A stretch of DNA of 64,000 bases from Pipra filicauda (GCF_003945595.2 NW_024104314.1:1302001-1366000), one strand, 5' to 3'. Counted from the first letter of the stretch, positions 1-13,697 are shown. Translations and numbers: made by a program. Notes: generated from the sequence alone by a model not told the origin.

Positions 1-149
1 TTGCTGGCAGGGCTCTGATAGAGCCCAGGCTGGAGGCAAAAGAGCTGGATCCCCCCGCTGGGAGATGGAATGGGAGCACGAAGCACTTCCAGCTGGGAGC
101 TCAAAACCTCAATTGCAAATTGCACCCTCGGTGCTCTGGGGGGTGAGTC

Positions 150-218
150 AAGCCCATTAGCCAGCTAATCCTCACAACAGGCTTCTGTGAGGCTACTATT
201 TTGTTCTGGGGGAAATGT
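150..218 (-). repeat. Ancient MIR/L2-like fragment
   Basis: The stretch contains 'agctaatcctcacaacagg' followed by 'ctgtgaggctactatttt'. This follows the order of the reverse strand of the MIR/L2-type 3' region, where 'ttaatcctcacaacaaccc' precedes 'tgaggtaggtactatt' and a 'ccccatttt' tract. The expected tract is degraded. The comparison is from memory of the family, and the fragment is short and diverged, so the exact subfamily cannot be given. Confidence 0.45.
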
Positions 219-1221
219 ATGATCTACTGATTACACAGCATCCCAACATGCCAAATATATGCTTGAAACCAGTAAACAATAAATATTTAATTAGCTGGTC
301 ATTTTGACAATAACAACAGGCAACAATTAAATTGGCTTTTGATTTCCCGTTCATTTAGTTGTCAGTCTTGTACAGTCACAGTTAAATGCCAACTCCTGCC
401 TTGACCACAGCCTTTAATAAGACTGTGAAGAGAATATTTAGGTTTGATCTGAGCTTTTGATCTGTGTCTCTGATTTCTCCTGCCTTTGCGCCAGTCATAG
501 ACATGACTTAAATACCCATTAATATAATGTGGGTTGAATTTGAAATTTAGAAGCTTATTCTTTTTAGACTAACAGTGCCAACCAAGATTTCAGAGAGAAG
601 TCACACCTGGAAACAAATTATCATTAGACCTGAAACTGCCAATCCCCTCCACTCCCATCAGGACTTTGCTCACCTCCCTGGTCCAAGTACGCTCTACTTT
701 TCCACATTGAGACCTTCTTCCATCGTCATCTCTCTGTCCATTCTTCTTTACTCCTCCTCTCCTGTTTGTCTGCAGACCTTCTGCTCAATCCCAAAGGTGC
801 TTGCCAATGGGGCGTCAAATTTCTAAATGGGAAAGGGAAGAAGAAAACTATTTTCCAGCACCAAACTAAATTTTCATGCCACCTATACTTTCACCCACAG
901 CCTCTGTATTCCAGTTCGTCTACCCATTCTTTGTCTTTGCTTGGCTCACCAAATTTTTCAGGTGGACTGCCACTTTGCCAGGTTTACTGGAGAAGCCTTG
1001 GTCTGGAAACCAAACTATCCTTACATATCAGACCTATCCCATCCCATGTTAAGCTCCAGAGAACACACTTAGCAGTGTGGGAGGAGGTTTAGGTGAGACC
1101 TTCTCCCACTGCAGATGATGCATCCACTCTTAGGAATTAAGCAGGGCTTCTCTTACACATCCTGCCAGCCAGGATGTGCTGTTATGGTCAGGAAAAGAAC
1201 AGGGATTTCAGCTGGTACAAT

Positions 1222-1435
1222 TCAGAGCACCAGACTGTAAATGAGGAGCCTTGGTTGTAATCACAGTTCTCCTGCTGAATGGCTGCCTGACTGCAGACAA
1301 GTCGTTTTGCATCTGTTTCCCTTTCCATCCTTTCCATGTTGCCTAAATAAATGTGGGATCTTTACAGCACAGGAATGTCACCCCGGTGTGCCCAAAGGGC
1401 ACTTCAGTCTGTGCAACCATGACACTCTTTGAGAC
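1222..1435 (+). repeat. MIR-like SINE, old and diverged
   Basis: The segment follows a MIR element in the right order: 'agagcaccagactgtaaatg' (like agagcacagactctgg), 'ggagccttggttgtaatcac' (like the tRNA-derived B-box region, ggttcgaatcc), 'acagttctcctgctgaatgg' (like ggctctgccactt), 'gcagacaagtcgttttgcat' (like gggcaagtcacttaacct) and 'ctgtttccctttccatc' (like cagtttcctcatc). It ends near 'gacactctttgagac', which resembles the common 3' motif agcgctttgagat. It has no coding capacity of its own. Small open frames crossing it are chance. Confidence 0.6.
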
Positions 1436-4400
1436 ATATAAGCACTATTTTAAAGGATGGCATATGTACTAGATTTATAAATATTGCCGCTTTTTACATA
1501 TTTCTCCTTCACTACCACAATGCAACATTCTGCCCAAAGTCTTCACGTAATGGCAAACTTTCGATTTGACAGTTTTACCAAGTCTTGTTAGTTTTTGATG
1601 AATGTCAAAGTTGGTTCCAATTTAATTTTGCCTTTGATGAGAAATGAAAACAGAGCTCTAAATCCCCCCATACAATACAGGTAACATCCTGCAAAATAAA
1701 TGGATTTAATTGTAAAATTCAGCTCTGAATCAAGTCTGCTGTGTTTAGACCTACTAATCAGAGAGCATTTACAGAGTCACGAGGACCTGATAAAATGTGT
1801 ACACAGTTTTAAATATCCCATTGTAATGCATTGTAAACCTTAATTTAAAACAAGACAGCTTAAAAGCTTTAGGCATTTAACTGATGATACTCACTCTATA
1901 CTGATGGCTGAACCCAGCACACTGTTATTTCTGCTTTCTCTGGCTAACAACAAAGTTCAGAATGATAATATATTTTAAAAAAAAAGCTTTATTATTACGC
2001 TGCTGCAAAAGTGACTTTAAATAATGATAATAGGCCTGAACCACAACTTCATGCAGAAACAGTTCTGGAGAAGATGAATTTCCATAGAGCAGGCACAGAG
2101 GCTGCTGGCAGCACAGGGATAATGCACCAGCTCCACAAAAAATTAGCATGTGAACATCCCACTGAGCAAAAGATGAAAGCGTTTTGGAAGTTGAGAGGAA
2201 CAAACTCTCCTTCTCCAGCAATGCTGCAAGGCTGGAAGGGGGCTTGGAGGTCTGTGACTCTCCAGCCAGGCTGGCAGAAGTCACATTCCAAGAAACTCAG
2301 TAATCCATGGCTCACCTCTGAAAACCTTGCTGGAAACACTAAGCCTTCTCCCCTTTAAGAATTCCACCTATACAGTGGGAATAGCAAATAGAGCAGCCTG
2401 CTTTAATATTGCAGAATTAGTGCTTAGTTTTCCTCTGCCTTTCCCAGTGTTTTACTGGGATATAACAGCCAACACCCGGCAGAGCAGAGCAGCAGCTTGT
2501 CTGCATGAGCTGCTGCATTCCCGTCCATGGGAAGGAAGCTGGGTCTGAAAAAGCACCTTCAGAGCCTTTGTTCCTTCTCTCAGGCTCATGTTCGTGGAAT
2601 CAGATGAGTGTGATTTGTCTGAACTCGGAGGTGGTACTTCAGCAGCTTGAGCAGCTCGCTGGCAGTGCCTGTGCAGGGATGGAAAGCCCCCCTTTTCCAT
2701 GTGCTAGGTCCTGCGTAACTGAGGGCACCTGAACTGCTTTGAGATCATCTGAAGAAAGGTTTTCAAAACCAGGAAATCATCAGCTTACAGAAATAAATTC
2801 TTTCCCACCCCCACAAATACATGAGATGTACACAAAGAAGAGCAGGGAACTCTCAGCTTCCAAAGGCAAGAGCTTTCCCAGCTCATGGGTCTGAGCCCAG
2901 CAGTGGGGAAGACCATGGGATGTGCTTGAGCAAGGTGAGCACAGGGACAGTCACCTTCCCACATCTGAGCTGCTCCTGTGCAGAACACGGGGGCAGCTAA
3001 TCACGTTCAATTAGAAATAATTATACCAGGAGCAAAAATTCACCCTGAGAAATAACCAGGTTAAACAAAAAGCTGCAGCGAGGAGCACTTTTACATTTTT
3101 TTACATTTAAAAAGCTGCTTGATTTACTCAAGCAGAGAGGAATGGTGAATTGCAAATTTGGAAATGACACAGGTTTACAGTTTGTATAAATTAATATCAT
3201 GATTCCACAAGGCAATGTAGCTGAAGAGTTGACAATAATTCTTAAAATAGTATTCAAAGAGCTAAATTAAGCAAAAAGGCATCTACAGTCAAAAAGACTT
3301 GTTCTAAGCTTTGCATGAAATAGTGTCCAACAATAAAATATCGTGTGCAGACTCCTGAACAGCCAACAATTTCAAATTCTATCTTCAGTCTTACATTTAC
3401 AGTGGATCAAATTTATGCCTATTATGTTATCACCAGAAAATACAATATGCAGCAAAAAACACATGTGTCAACGGTAGCTCAAATTGTTAGGCAGCTTCTG
3501 AAAAGGGACTTTCCAAACCTATCCCTTAAGAAATTAATTGCTTATCTTTAAAGACCATGTAATTAACATTTCCATGCCTTTATATTTAAAATGTAAGCAA
3601 GCATTTGTGTTCAAATTTACCTTACAAATCCCATAATTATAATACTTATGTGCATGAAAGCAGTAGTTGATAGTTTCAGTGTCTGGCATGGTTTTAGAAG
3701 TCAGATTTTATGATCTCATGAACTTCCCATTGTAGTCCAGATTCATGCTCAAAATGAAGTCAAAACACTTCAGCACCGTAAAATTAAGCAGTTTTACGTA
3801 TGATATTAAGGGTGTGTTTTGTGGAACTAATAACAAGATTGAGGTTGAAATGAATCTACATTTCCTATTCCATAGACACACAAATACAATGAAATGTTGA
3901 TTTTTTTATAAAAGAGATAAACACATACACGTGCATGTATAAACAGCTGGAAGACTACCAATACCGAAACTGTATTTGTGTGCAGTGATGCAGAAAACTT
4001 CCATTGCATGGAAACAGGGTTGACAACGACCTCACTCTTCCCTGGAAAGTAGGAGATTAGGGGTTTGGACAGAGGCAGCAAAAAATCTTACCTCTTTCAT
4101 ACAGGGGAGGTGCTGCATTAGAGAAAAGCAGGGATAAATGCAGTGAAAGGGAGCACTAACAGCTGCTGGGGTGTTTGGATCCAAAAGGGAAGGCTCTCAG
4201 GACATTTACTGGGTTGAGTCTCAGTTTCTTGCCTCAGGTGTGGCTTTGGTGTTGGATAAGCATTTTGTATTTCCAGGGTAAAAACTACTGCACCCCTGCA
4301 CCTCGTGGGGCCTTCAAGACCTAAAGTGTTGACCGAAGCAGCTAAGACCTGCTCTAGGCACCAAAGTAATTTTATGCCCAGAGAACATATTTCAGGACTG

Positions 4401-4490
4401 TGATTATTATCATTACCGTGCTAAAAATGTGCCAGGCAGTTCATGGAACAGAAGACATGCCTCCTGTCTCGACAAGCTTGCAATCAAAGG
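4401..4490. repeat. Ancient SINE/LINE 3' tail
   Basis: An ATT-type tract ('gattattatcattacc') is followed by 'gtgccaggcagttcatgg' and then 'gcctcctgtctcgacaagct' and 'tgcaatcaaag'. This order (ATT repeat, gtgctaggcactgtac, short A-rich spacer, tccctgccccaaagagcttacaatctaa) is that of a repeat tail scattered widely in amniote genomes. The family name is uncertain to me. A second diverged copy of the same type is at 39995-40079. Confidence 0.6.
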
Positions 4491-4508
4491 TGCCAATCTG
4501 GCAATTTT

Positions 4509-4615
4509 GTGTGCGCACAGAGACGGCAACGGGAACGCAGCGGTGCTGCCGGAGCGCGCGGTGGGCTGTGAGACCCCGGGGAAATGTGCAGTCCGAGGGT
4601 GGGGAGAGAACTATG
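4509..4615. other. Isolated CpG-dense patch
   Basis: About eleven CpG dinucleotides lie within roughly 105 bp, including a GCGCGCG run near 4555. The surrounding kilobases have very few. The patch is too short for a standard CpG island. It sits immediately downstream of the fossil repeat tail at 4401-4490. It could be a small unmethylated regulatory element or a recent GC-rich insertion. No promoter elements or convincing exon are visible. Confidence 0.45.
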
Positions 4616-7600
4616 GGGATGGGAAAGGCTCAGCAGGACCCTTGTATGGAAATAAGGCCCTTCAAAAGTCAGGAAAAAAAAAAGATCACGACAGTCTCTC
4701 CCGGTATTAAAATCCATGAATTTGGGAGAGAGGAAAGATGAGGGAGATGGGAATTTGTGACTTAGGTTTTTGATTTTACACATGTAAGCAGACTCTGGGA
4801 AAGTTGTGCTGCTGATTTTTAACTCTTCCTTAAATGGACACTAAATATTTCGGTCTCGGTAGTTTGTCATTATTTTCTATCTTAGGAGAAATGTTCCTTA
4901 CTGAGCCATGAAATCTGGGGGAGATTTTCCTTTTTTTCTTCCTCCCCTTTGGTTCTTTAGTTTATGAATCCTGACAGTTTTGGGTTTTGCTCCATTCCCC
5001 CAAGTGTCCCTTCAGTTTGTGGGCATCTGTTGTCCCAGGACACAGCACATTTAAAAAACTGATCATTAGCAAAAGGGTTTCCCCCCTCCCTTTTCTTGTG
5101 GGGAACAGAGTAATTTTTCAGGTAGCAGCTGACAGATCTGTAGGCACCTCTGGATCACTCCATTTTGCTAATTCAATGGACCACTTGCCAAAAGTTAAGA
5201 GTATTGCTGTCTGGGATGGGAAAGCCCACTGAGAGATGGTGGAAGCATCCCTTTTCTCACAGCACTTCAGCCAAAAGGCCACCCACTGTGACTTTTATTA
5301 TTAATAAACACGCCATACAATAATTATAACACGCCACACAATAATTATGCCTTTTACAAGCAGCATGGATTTGAATCCCGTGTTGCTAAGCCTCCTTCAT
5401 CACTCTGCAAACACGTTGTGCCCTGCCCCAAATGCTCAGCCTGGAGGTGTTGTACACACAAAATTACCACCAGTGTCAATAATAATAGCAGCAATAAATA
5501 GAGATGTGAGTCCAGTGCAAAAACTCCCTCATGCTGGGGCAACCTGGTGTGCTCCTACACGCTCAGCTTCATAACACATCAGCTGCTTAATTTGGTAAGC
5601 AAAGAGGACTGTGAGAAGCAACAGGACTTCTTCCTCTTCTCACACGTTTGTGGATTTTCCTGTATTTACTCCTTTCCTACCCACTGTTCAAACTGACCTA
5701 TGAGCCAATTGATCAGGAGAACAGGGAAATAAACTACAGTCTAAAAATCTTAACAAACCAGTATGTGAACAACCCAGAACTGCCCAAATAAATAATCTTC
5801 CAACTCTGGCATATGTTGTGTGGTCATCTTTCCTGGGGAGTGGTTTTTGGGTAACGGGGCACAGCTCCAGCTCCCAGGCTGGCCCCACATGTCACTGAAC
5901 AAAGCAAAACCCATCCTGACACCAAGTTCCTGATAAACAACTTTGTTGCTAAATAGATGCATCTTATTAAGTATGCTTAGTAATTCATTTAGGTGAGGAA
6001 CAGCAGGTTGGATTACAGTATCTCCTGATGACAGGGTTGGTTTCATGAATATCACTGCTCTGACTTCACCAAAGCTCCAGCTCCCATGTGACACCAAAGC
6101 TCGACCAGGATTTGCAGTCTCTGGGCTTTGCCATCAGGGGGAAGGATGGGGTCGAGCTGCTCAGCTGCAATGTCTCCACTGCACATGACCTTCACCCTCA
6201 GCACACCCTGGCTCCAGCTCTCTACTCCTTGGCCATGTGAGAAGTCTCGATGCTTCCAGCTGTACTTTTAAAGGACACAGAAGAAGCCTGACTTATCATC
6301 TTGCACAGGTAAAGTCTGTGCCCTTCATGATCCCTGTCTTTCAGAGGAAGAGTATTTAGCTCCCTAAGCCAGCAGCCTGCTTAGCTGCAGAGTTCAACAG
6401 GAGCAGAAACAGGGCCTCAGTCCAGAGGAGAATATTTTGCAGAGGCAGCTAAAATTAGGATCTGGCCCTGGGAGTGTGTTTGCAGACATCTGGATATGAT
6501 GCACAGCAGCGATGCTTCTGTGGATCACCAGCATAATTGCAATAAATAATTCAAGAAACAGCAAGTGATGCTAAAAGTGAACCCTCCAGCTTTGCAAGTA
6601 GCTGACAGAGAGGGTGCCTGCCAGGGTGGGCAAACGGGCTGGAGGGCACAGTGGGTCCCCACATGACTGCCAGTGATCAGATGGGGCTGCAGATGGACAG
6701 CCAGTGCCTCTGATAGCCTGGCTTTAGCCCCTAATTTTGTGATTGTAGTCCTTGGGTCCCAGAGGGACTCCCTGACTCTCTTAAAATGCACAATTTTCCC
6801 CTAACTAAGGAACATGTAGAAAGACTAAGGTGCCTCCATGGCTTTGCAGAATTGCACCACATGGGAACGAGAGGTGAATTTATGTACCAACGAAGCCCTA
6901 CGTGCAGTTCTCTCGTGCACAGCCTGGGTGGGTGTTTTGAAATAACCACCTTCCAGATTCCAGGGTGAAGCCAGACAGGAATTTTCCCTTATGCCCATTA
7001 TTCTTTTCTCGGGCAATCAAGACCTTGACCAGGAAAATATGTGATAACTCACAGATACAAGGTATAAATACAGAGGGAGTGGAGAGGATAATTTCTCTCT
7101 GTACAGGTGACAATCTGCTATACATCACAAACCCCAACACTTCAGCACTGGCAGCCTCTGGTCCAGTGGAGGAATTTGTCTGCACTTCTTGTTCAAAAGC
7201 AAATCTGAACACAGGGCTGTGAGGAAGAGTCTCCCTCTGGGAATATAAGACCGACAGTCCTGTAAGTGGAGCAGCAATATCTCTTGCTTGCTTAGAATTC
7301 AAACAAACAGGGCATTTTTTCTTTATTTAAGCAACTAAGAAAAAAAAAAAGAGACACGAGCAGGTCAGATGGCACTACCTCAACTGTATTAGGCAGAGGT
7401 GGCACTACCAGAATAAACACCCAAAAAACTCCTCTGATCTTCCCTCAGCCAACACAGCCACCCTTACATATGGGAGGGCTTAGAAAACATGGGGTCTTGG
7501 AGACCCCCCTTTTCTATCTCCATACCTGTGGCAGAGCAGAGCTCCCCTTTGTAACAACGTGTGAGCTGAATGTAACACCCCAAACTCTGCCCTTTTTAGA

Positions 7601-9984
7601 TGATTAACAGATTAACATGAAGGTGTTTGTCCCACTGATGCACTGCAATCTTAGTTTCATAAAAGTCTGTAATTATGGTTCATTCCTTGGAGCACTCAAA
7701 ATTCTGACTCATATTCGAATTACAGTTCTGCAAAGACTCTTCACACATATAATGGGCAGAACCAAATCTGCCTCCTTCCTCCCCCGCCTCACAACCCAGA
7801 TCATTAAAAATCTATATACAAAATGTGGCAGGTGAAGCCCATTTGCAGTGAAGTGTAATTATATCCAGAATAATGAACGTATGCAAAAGATCCCTTCTTG
7901 ATCCAGTGCCTACCTTTTGTGAGGCTCTGAGTCATGCTGGCATCACTTTCTTCACAGTGCATTTCTTTTTTAATTACTACTATTACTGTTAGGCAACATA
8001 ACTGTGGAAAGAAGGTTAGGTTTTACTTTGCATCCCCTGTTAGCACCAGCAACATCATCAGCTAATCTGCTCTTGACAATGACCTATTTCAAGATGCAGC
8101 AGCAAAGCAAGGTGTGCTCAGATCTCGAGCTGAGTTGGAAATCTCCTTTTTGCCTTGTAAAAGGATATCATTCCACTCACAAACCATTGAGAGACACTAG
8201 AAATTGGAGCCCATAGACCTTGCAGAATTCCTTCTTCATGCCTTGAAGAGAAAGGAAGCAGAGATGGCTCATAAGACCAGAAATTGTGATTAAATGTAAT
8301 TTTTTCCCTATCTAGAAAAAAATGCTACAGTACAAATATGTAAAACACCTAATAAATTTACTGTTAGTGTCCTAACCTTTCTCCTCAAACTCTTTACTCA
8401 TTCCAACAGCTATGATCTTCTCCTGCAAAGCTACCCATATTATGACACTTCCTCCACGAAAACACAGAGGGGATGTAGTGGCAATTTCAGCAAAGGAATC
8501 ACAGAGAAGCAGCAGACAGGAATATTACTGATCAATGGCAAAAAGATTAAAGGTAGTAACATCCTTATGGCACTGTGCTGAGCAATGAGTGAAGAAGATC
8601 AAAGGGATTATCAAGTGCAAAGAGAGAGCTCGTGGCTATTAAGCTGACAAAAAAAAGAAATCCCGTGGGAAATAGGAACAAAACTCTTAGCAAAAGATAA
8701 GAATCAGATTTTCTTGTTTCACAAAAGTGAAGATGTTGGAGGGACAGGTGTCAGGAACTGCAGTTTCTAACAGTGCTTTAAGGACAGGGAGCTGATCCTT
8801 AAAGGGCAAAGAGGGAAACCACGGAGGAGACGTCACAGGGAAGGGACAGAACTTCTGCAGACCCTGGAACACAGAGGCCTCCTCGAGGTGCACAGCCCAG
8901 GTCTGATAAAGGAGGGGGAAAGCAAGCAGGATGCTGACAGATTTTAATGCTGAAGTCATATTTTATGCCTTTAGACCTGACCTGGCTAAGAATGGGCATA
9001 ACAGCATTCACCTAAATTTAAGGTCTTTTTGCTGAAGAGGATTTAGCAGGTTTAAATTTCAACATATTTTAAGTGTTTTCATGGGTAATTTGAAGCAGGA
9101 AGAAAGGGTGAGCTGGATTATGAATCTTCTTATACCTTTTTACAGCATTTATAATTAACTCTAAGTCTATTTTTTTTTCTACTGGGAAGCAGTCGTGCTG
9201 TAATCTTCTAATTAATAAATGGCTCAATAAATCACAAGATCTTTTGTCCATGGAGAAACTTACACATACTGTCAGAAATATTACACTCTAAAATGGGTTG
9301 TAGGCAACCAACCACATTTTTTCTTCTTCTTCACCTTTTTTTTTCTTTAATTTATATTTAATTTGAAAATGTTAAATGATTAAATTAGTCAAAGAAATTA
9401 TCCAGCAAGGGCTGGATACTGTGCCTATTATAATCTCTGTGCAAACTCTTATTGGTACCAAAGAGCTTTGGTGATTCAAAGTCCAGCTGAACCAAAGCTG
9501 ACAAGGGCCATCACATGCCACGTGTCCCTGGCCATCATTTCATTCACACAGCGTGTTTCTGTGGAAGAACCTGGTCCAACGTATGCAGCAGTGGGAAAAG
9601 CGCTGGAGATCTGGGCTTGGCTCCTCTCCCTGTGCTGCAGGCATCCTGCTCCCCCTGGGCCTGCCTCTGCCTTCTTTTTCTCCTTGGCTTTTCCCCCTCT
9701 TGCTCAGCTAAATCAAAATCTCCCTCAGACATGGGCCTTCTCTCACTCTGTGCTTGCAGGGCTCGCGTTACTGGAACGTGAAATCAAAGAGCCATAAAAC
9801 TTGCCATGGAGCAGCAGTGCCTGACAGGGACCTGGAGTTTGTCATTCATTAGCCACACTTCCCTCTTGTCACCCCCTCAAGTCCACTCCCTTCCTCCAGA
9901 GCCACATTAAAATGGACATTTGTAATTCTGTGTTTCTGGTTGTGAACGCACATAAACAAACCCCTTTCACTGTTCTCTCCAGTG
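4616..9984. other. Gene-free interval, largely unique sequence
   Basis: No gene is supported. The stretch holds a short tandem duplication at 5308-5349 (listed separately) and a weak MIR-like resemblance around 6340-6420 that is too diverged to call. The open frames on the minus strand around 5750-6097 and 6898-7302 have no domain signature, and opposite-strand frames overlap both. T-rich runs occur near 9319-9360. Confidence 0.55.
5308..5349. repeat. 21-bp tandem duplication, two units
   Basis: Two adjacent 21-bp units (5308-5328 and 5329-5349) share 'acacgcca.acaataattat' and differ at two positions. They are embedded in an AT-rich, ATT-containing stretch. This looks like a simple slippage product with no evident function. 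Confidence 0.8.
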
Positions 9985-10055
9985 GGAACTGAGGATCCTT
10001 ATCTTCATTTTCTGAGCGGGGATGTGAAAGTAAAGACAGACAGGGCAAGACTTTT
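9985..10055 (-). repeat. Possible MIR-like fragment, very diverged
   Basis: The stretch 'aggatccttatcttcatttt' then 'ctgagcggggatgtgaaagt' and 'acagacagggcaag' resembles the reverse strand of MIR (tattatccccattttacagatggggaaactgaggcacagagagg). Many differences are present and only this central part is visible, so the call is tentative. Confidence 0.35.
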
Positions 10056-13000
10056 CAGCTAAAAACATGCATCCCATATTTATCTGGGCAATGGCTGTGA
10101 TGTGACAGCCCAGAGGTGTCTCAGTGCATGTAAAGTGGTCCAGCCTTTAGCAGCTGATGAGGAGGGTGCCCTTCCTGCAGCCTTTCCTTCTGCGTTTCTG
10201 CTCTCGTGGCTCAAGACATGTGGAACCACAGCATGATGCAAACCCCAGTGGTTTGGACCAGCTCAAAAAGATCATAACTGTGGTAAGGCCCTGAGAATGA
10301 CAGGAAAAAAATAAACTCCTTAGAAGAGATGCACTACAGGAGCTCATGTCTGGAGGACTCTTGGCTTCATCTGATGATGGTTGCTGTCAGAGCAGATTTG
10401 ATGAACCTCAAGCTCTCCCCACGTGGTGTTTCCTTATATTTTATCATCCACAGAAAGAGAAGTCTTTATTATGAACTGTGTAGGCAGAGTACTCTGTATC
10501 CCAGCAGTGTCTGAGAGCTGCAGCCGACTGTGATTCCTGAGGGAAGGGAGTTACAGTGCCTGTGGAGATGTCAGGGTGCACAAGGCAGAACAAAATAACC
10601 CATTTTTGTTGTGTAAAATAAAAAGTCTCTCTGAAAATCTGCTATACCAAGGAAATGATAGCGCTGCACTAAAGACAGCCCCTAAATGTCAAGGGAGCAC
10701 CAGTCATTCTCTCTATTTACAACAGTAGAAGACACAACCTCCTATATATGTGTTGATAGAAAGAAAAAAGGGATGTGCAACTGCTTTTGTTTGAGATCTT
10801 AATTATTCCAGCAATCTTTCAAATACAGCTCATCAGCTGGATATAAACACTATCCTAACTGCAAGCATAGGTGTGAAAAGGGAAAAATTCCCATTATCAA
10901 GGTAATCTTCAGCTCTGAATACTACCGTTTCCTGCACCAGCAAATTTTTAACTGTTCCTCGTGACTGGTGCTGGCAATAGTTTGGGAAAGTAAATGAGTT
11001 CCTAATGCAGGATGTAAGATATTCATTAAAGGCTAGGTAGAAGAACATTAATTTACCTTTTAAAACATATCAGGAGACAAATAAGGCAATGAAGTCATTA
11101 GTATGCATGCATTGCTTCAGCTGGATCAGGTCAGACAAGCTCAGCTGTGCCTCCTAATGCCTGCACTGCAAAACACTGCTGATAGCATTAACATTTTAAT
11201 AATAATAGTAATAATATTTACTGATAGGCAAAGGCAGGATGTGATTTACCGTAAGCAGAAATCTTGGGTTTTCTATCTAGCTTGCACAGAGGTTCACACC
11301 AACTTTATGAATAATGCACTTAACTCCTTTTGCTGGCTATGGCCAGCAGCAAAACAGGTAAAACAACAACAACAATCTGTTTAGAAAACAGCCTAAAAAC
11401 ATCCTACAAACAACCCAGGGAGTCTTAACAAGTCAATATTGCAAACATCCTGCACTAACCAGGAGAGCAGCTGAGTAGAGGTGAAACAAAAAAGGCAACA
11501 AACTGATTTGTTTGGTATATATAAGAAGTAAGTCAATTCTATTCTGCCCCAAATAAAAAATGAGAACACTTGCTATCATTTATGCTCAATCCTCCCTTTT
11601 AAGCTTCAGCCCCTTCAGCTGAGATTCCTGTTTAGAGACCCTTCCCTTGGCCACACAGTCACCCACGGGCAGTGAGGAATCACTGCTTCAAAAGCTGAAT
11701 TATGCTCTGCTTTGGGGTCTCCAAACACGGGTGAGATCTTCCTTCATGTGCTGCCCCAATGCAGTGTTAGTGCAAAAGATAAAACAACACCTGAGAGCTC
11801 TTTGATCTGGGTATTGTCACTCAGAAGCTGTGTCCTATGTCAGAAAAGCTGCTGTGGGAAGGGCTAGGTAGTAATTGCCTGAAGATACTTTAAAGTGAAG
11901 TTGCCTGCTGAGATTAAGCAAGAAAATGCAACAGTATCTGCACATATTTATTCTGAAAAGCATAATCAGGAGAGGCGAGGAGTTTAAGAAGTGTGATCCC
12001 AGTCCACTGAGCCTAAGCACACAAAATGCGAGTTTTCAAAGAATCTACTTCAAAGGTAAAATGAGAAGGCATCAGTGTGAACCAGATAATACAGGGGGAA
12101 CCAGGGTTTAACAGCTAATTCATTAAGTGCATTTTTTCCACAGTATTTCTGATATAGCAGCTCACAACGACCGGGGCAGCTGCTGCAAGACAAGGATGGA
12201 GTTATCTCCATGGCTGGCTGCTCTCGAGCCTCTCCCTGATCCAGCAGCCACTCTTACACATCATTAAGAGACAAGCGCCCCACGGGGACCACCACTGGTC
12301 TCATCAACATGGAGAGCAGCCTTCTTGCTTTGCTTCACTGAAGTCTTGAATATTCCCACACAGCCTCCGTCTCAAACACCACAGCTTTTTAAGGCGGCTC
12401 TGGGATTTTCATGACCAAAATAATACATCTAGAGAGGGTCAAATCAAGGATTCCTGGTGTTCAGAGCAGCCTGGTGAAAGCACAGTCCAGCCCACTCAGT
12501 GCTGGTGCATCAGGGATTTATCCTAAATACTTGTGGGGTTCTCAGAGGGAGCCCTATAGATATGAGTTTAATTGAAAGGGGATTGCAGGGGATATAAACC
12601 AGCCTAAATGTCAGGGCACTGTTGCTTCCCCTAAAGGTCAGAATGAGCATACTGAAACCACAAATCTGAAAATGATACCTCTGACAGTGCTGTTCCAGCC
12701 ATCTGTGGTTATGGAGTAATGCTCATCTATTCCAGCCTGGAAACTGGCAGGGAAGGATGGGAAATCAGCCTCACAGAGGGCTGGGAACTGGATAGAGCTT
12801 TTCGGATGTGGCTGCAATAAAAGAGTTTTCTGATGCCTTCCAAAGGCACAACCCAAGTTATTACAACAGCATTAATTTACCATTAAGGCTTGCCTTCGAA
12901 TCAGAGGGGAAGATTTTGATTTTTAAAAACAGAGTCAAAGGAAGGCATGAGTGAAAAAAAAAAAAGAATTCAGTCCTTTTAAAGTCTGACCTAAAAACCC

Positions 13001-13590
13001 TTGCAGTGTAAAATATGCACTAAAAAATTTATGTCAGGTTTCTATGGTTGTACGTGTGTACGTATGTGATACAGGGCAAACTCGACCTTGCTCCTACTGG
13101 CCTTACATCCCATGAAACTCGAAGAGCTCTTCCCAGTGGAAGGGCAAGGCCTGACTGAGGTCAGCAGAGACAGCTGGGTTGGCTGTGCAGAGGAGCTGAA
13201 CAGCTACCAGGTCATTGCCCTCTGCCTCGGCAAGACTTCACCGGCACGGAGAAGGGAGCTCAGAGTATCTCTCCAACACCTCTTGGGATGAGGTGGGTCA
13301 GTGCATTCCCTTCTCCTACAACAGCCCACGTTCCTAGAGGTCCGTGTTAACCTCGTGAACCTGGTGGTACAGGCTTAACTCCAAAATAGATGTAGAAGTT
13401 ACTAGTCCCAGGTCCTGACAAAGGGAAGGGCCCTGTGCAACAGCAGGTCAAAGGATGGATTTACGGGGTGAAACTTTAACAGAGGCAAGAAAGTTTCTTT
13501 GCTTTATACCAGGAGAAACTACCAGCCTCACCACCCCAGAGAAGGGATTCAGCTCTACAGAAGAACAACAAATGCTTGTCCTACATGGAG
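10056..13590. other. Gene-free interval, unique sequence
   Basis: AT-leaning sequence without recognisable genes or clear repeats. AAT-type simple sequence occurs near 11195-11220. CpG dinucleotides are slightly denser around 12165-12290 (about six in 130 bp), which might mark a small conserved element. Short open frames on both strands are not supported as genes. Confidence 0.55.
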
Positions 13591-13593
13591 ACA

Positions 13594-13697
13594 AAGGGCC
13601 AGGTTCTGACCCCACCTGTGCAAAACCAAAAAAAGCCAGAGTAAAGCTGCAATGTTAATGGGCTGATTCACATTTCAAGCAGTGTAATGTAGCTGAG
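13594..13697. repeat. Fossil hairpin (MITE-like) element
   Basis: The stretch 'aaagggccaggttctgaccc', 'cacctgtgcaaaacc', 'agccagagtaaagctg', 'ttaatgggctgattcac' and 'aagcagtgtaatgtagctga' follows a self-complementary element I know from sauropsid genomes. That element reads gggccagattctgatctcagttacac, then aaatccagagtaactcc, then the complementary second arm. The two arms have decayed separately here, so the hairpin is imperfect. A further piece of the same family is probably at 63778-63820. Confidence 0.6.

Larger units (their letters stand above)
1..4400. other. Gene-free interval with two fossil SINE pieces
   Basis: Mostly unique AT-leaning sequence. Open frames here are short, overlap on both strands (for example several between 1925 and 2548) and have no recognisable domain, so none is called as a gene. 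The only structure I can support is the two MIR-like fragments listed separately and a small perfect 9-bp hairpin at 1156-1178 (arms cacatcctg and caggatgtg, loop of 5). The stretch from about 3000 to 4100 is strongly AT-rich and shows nothing else. Confidence 0.6.

Noticed and set aside
6340..6420. Possible reverse MIR fragment
   Set aside because: Only scattered short matches (cagaggaag, gcagaaacaggg) in the right order; too weak to separate from chance.
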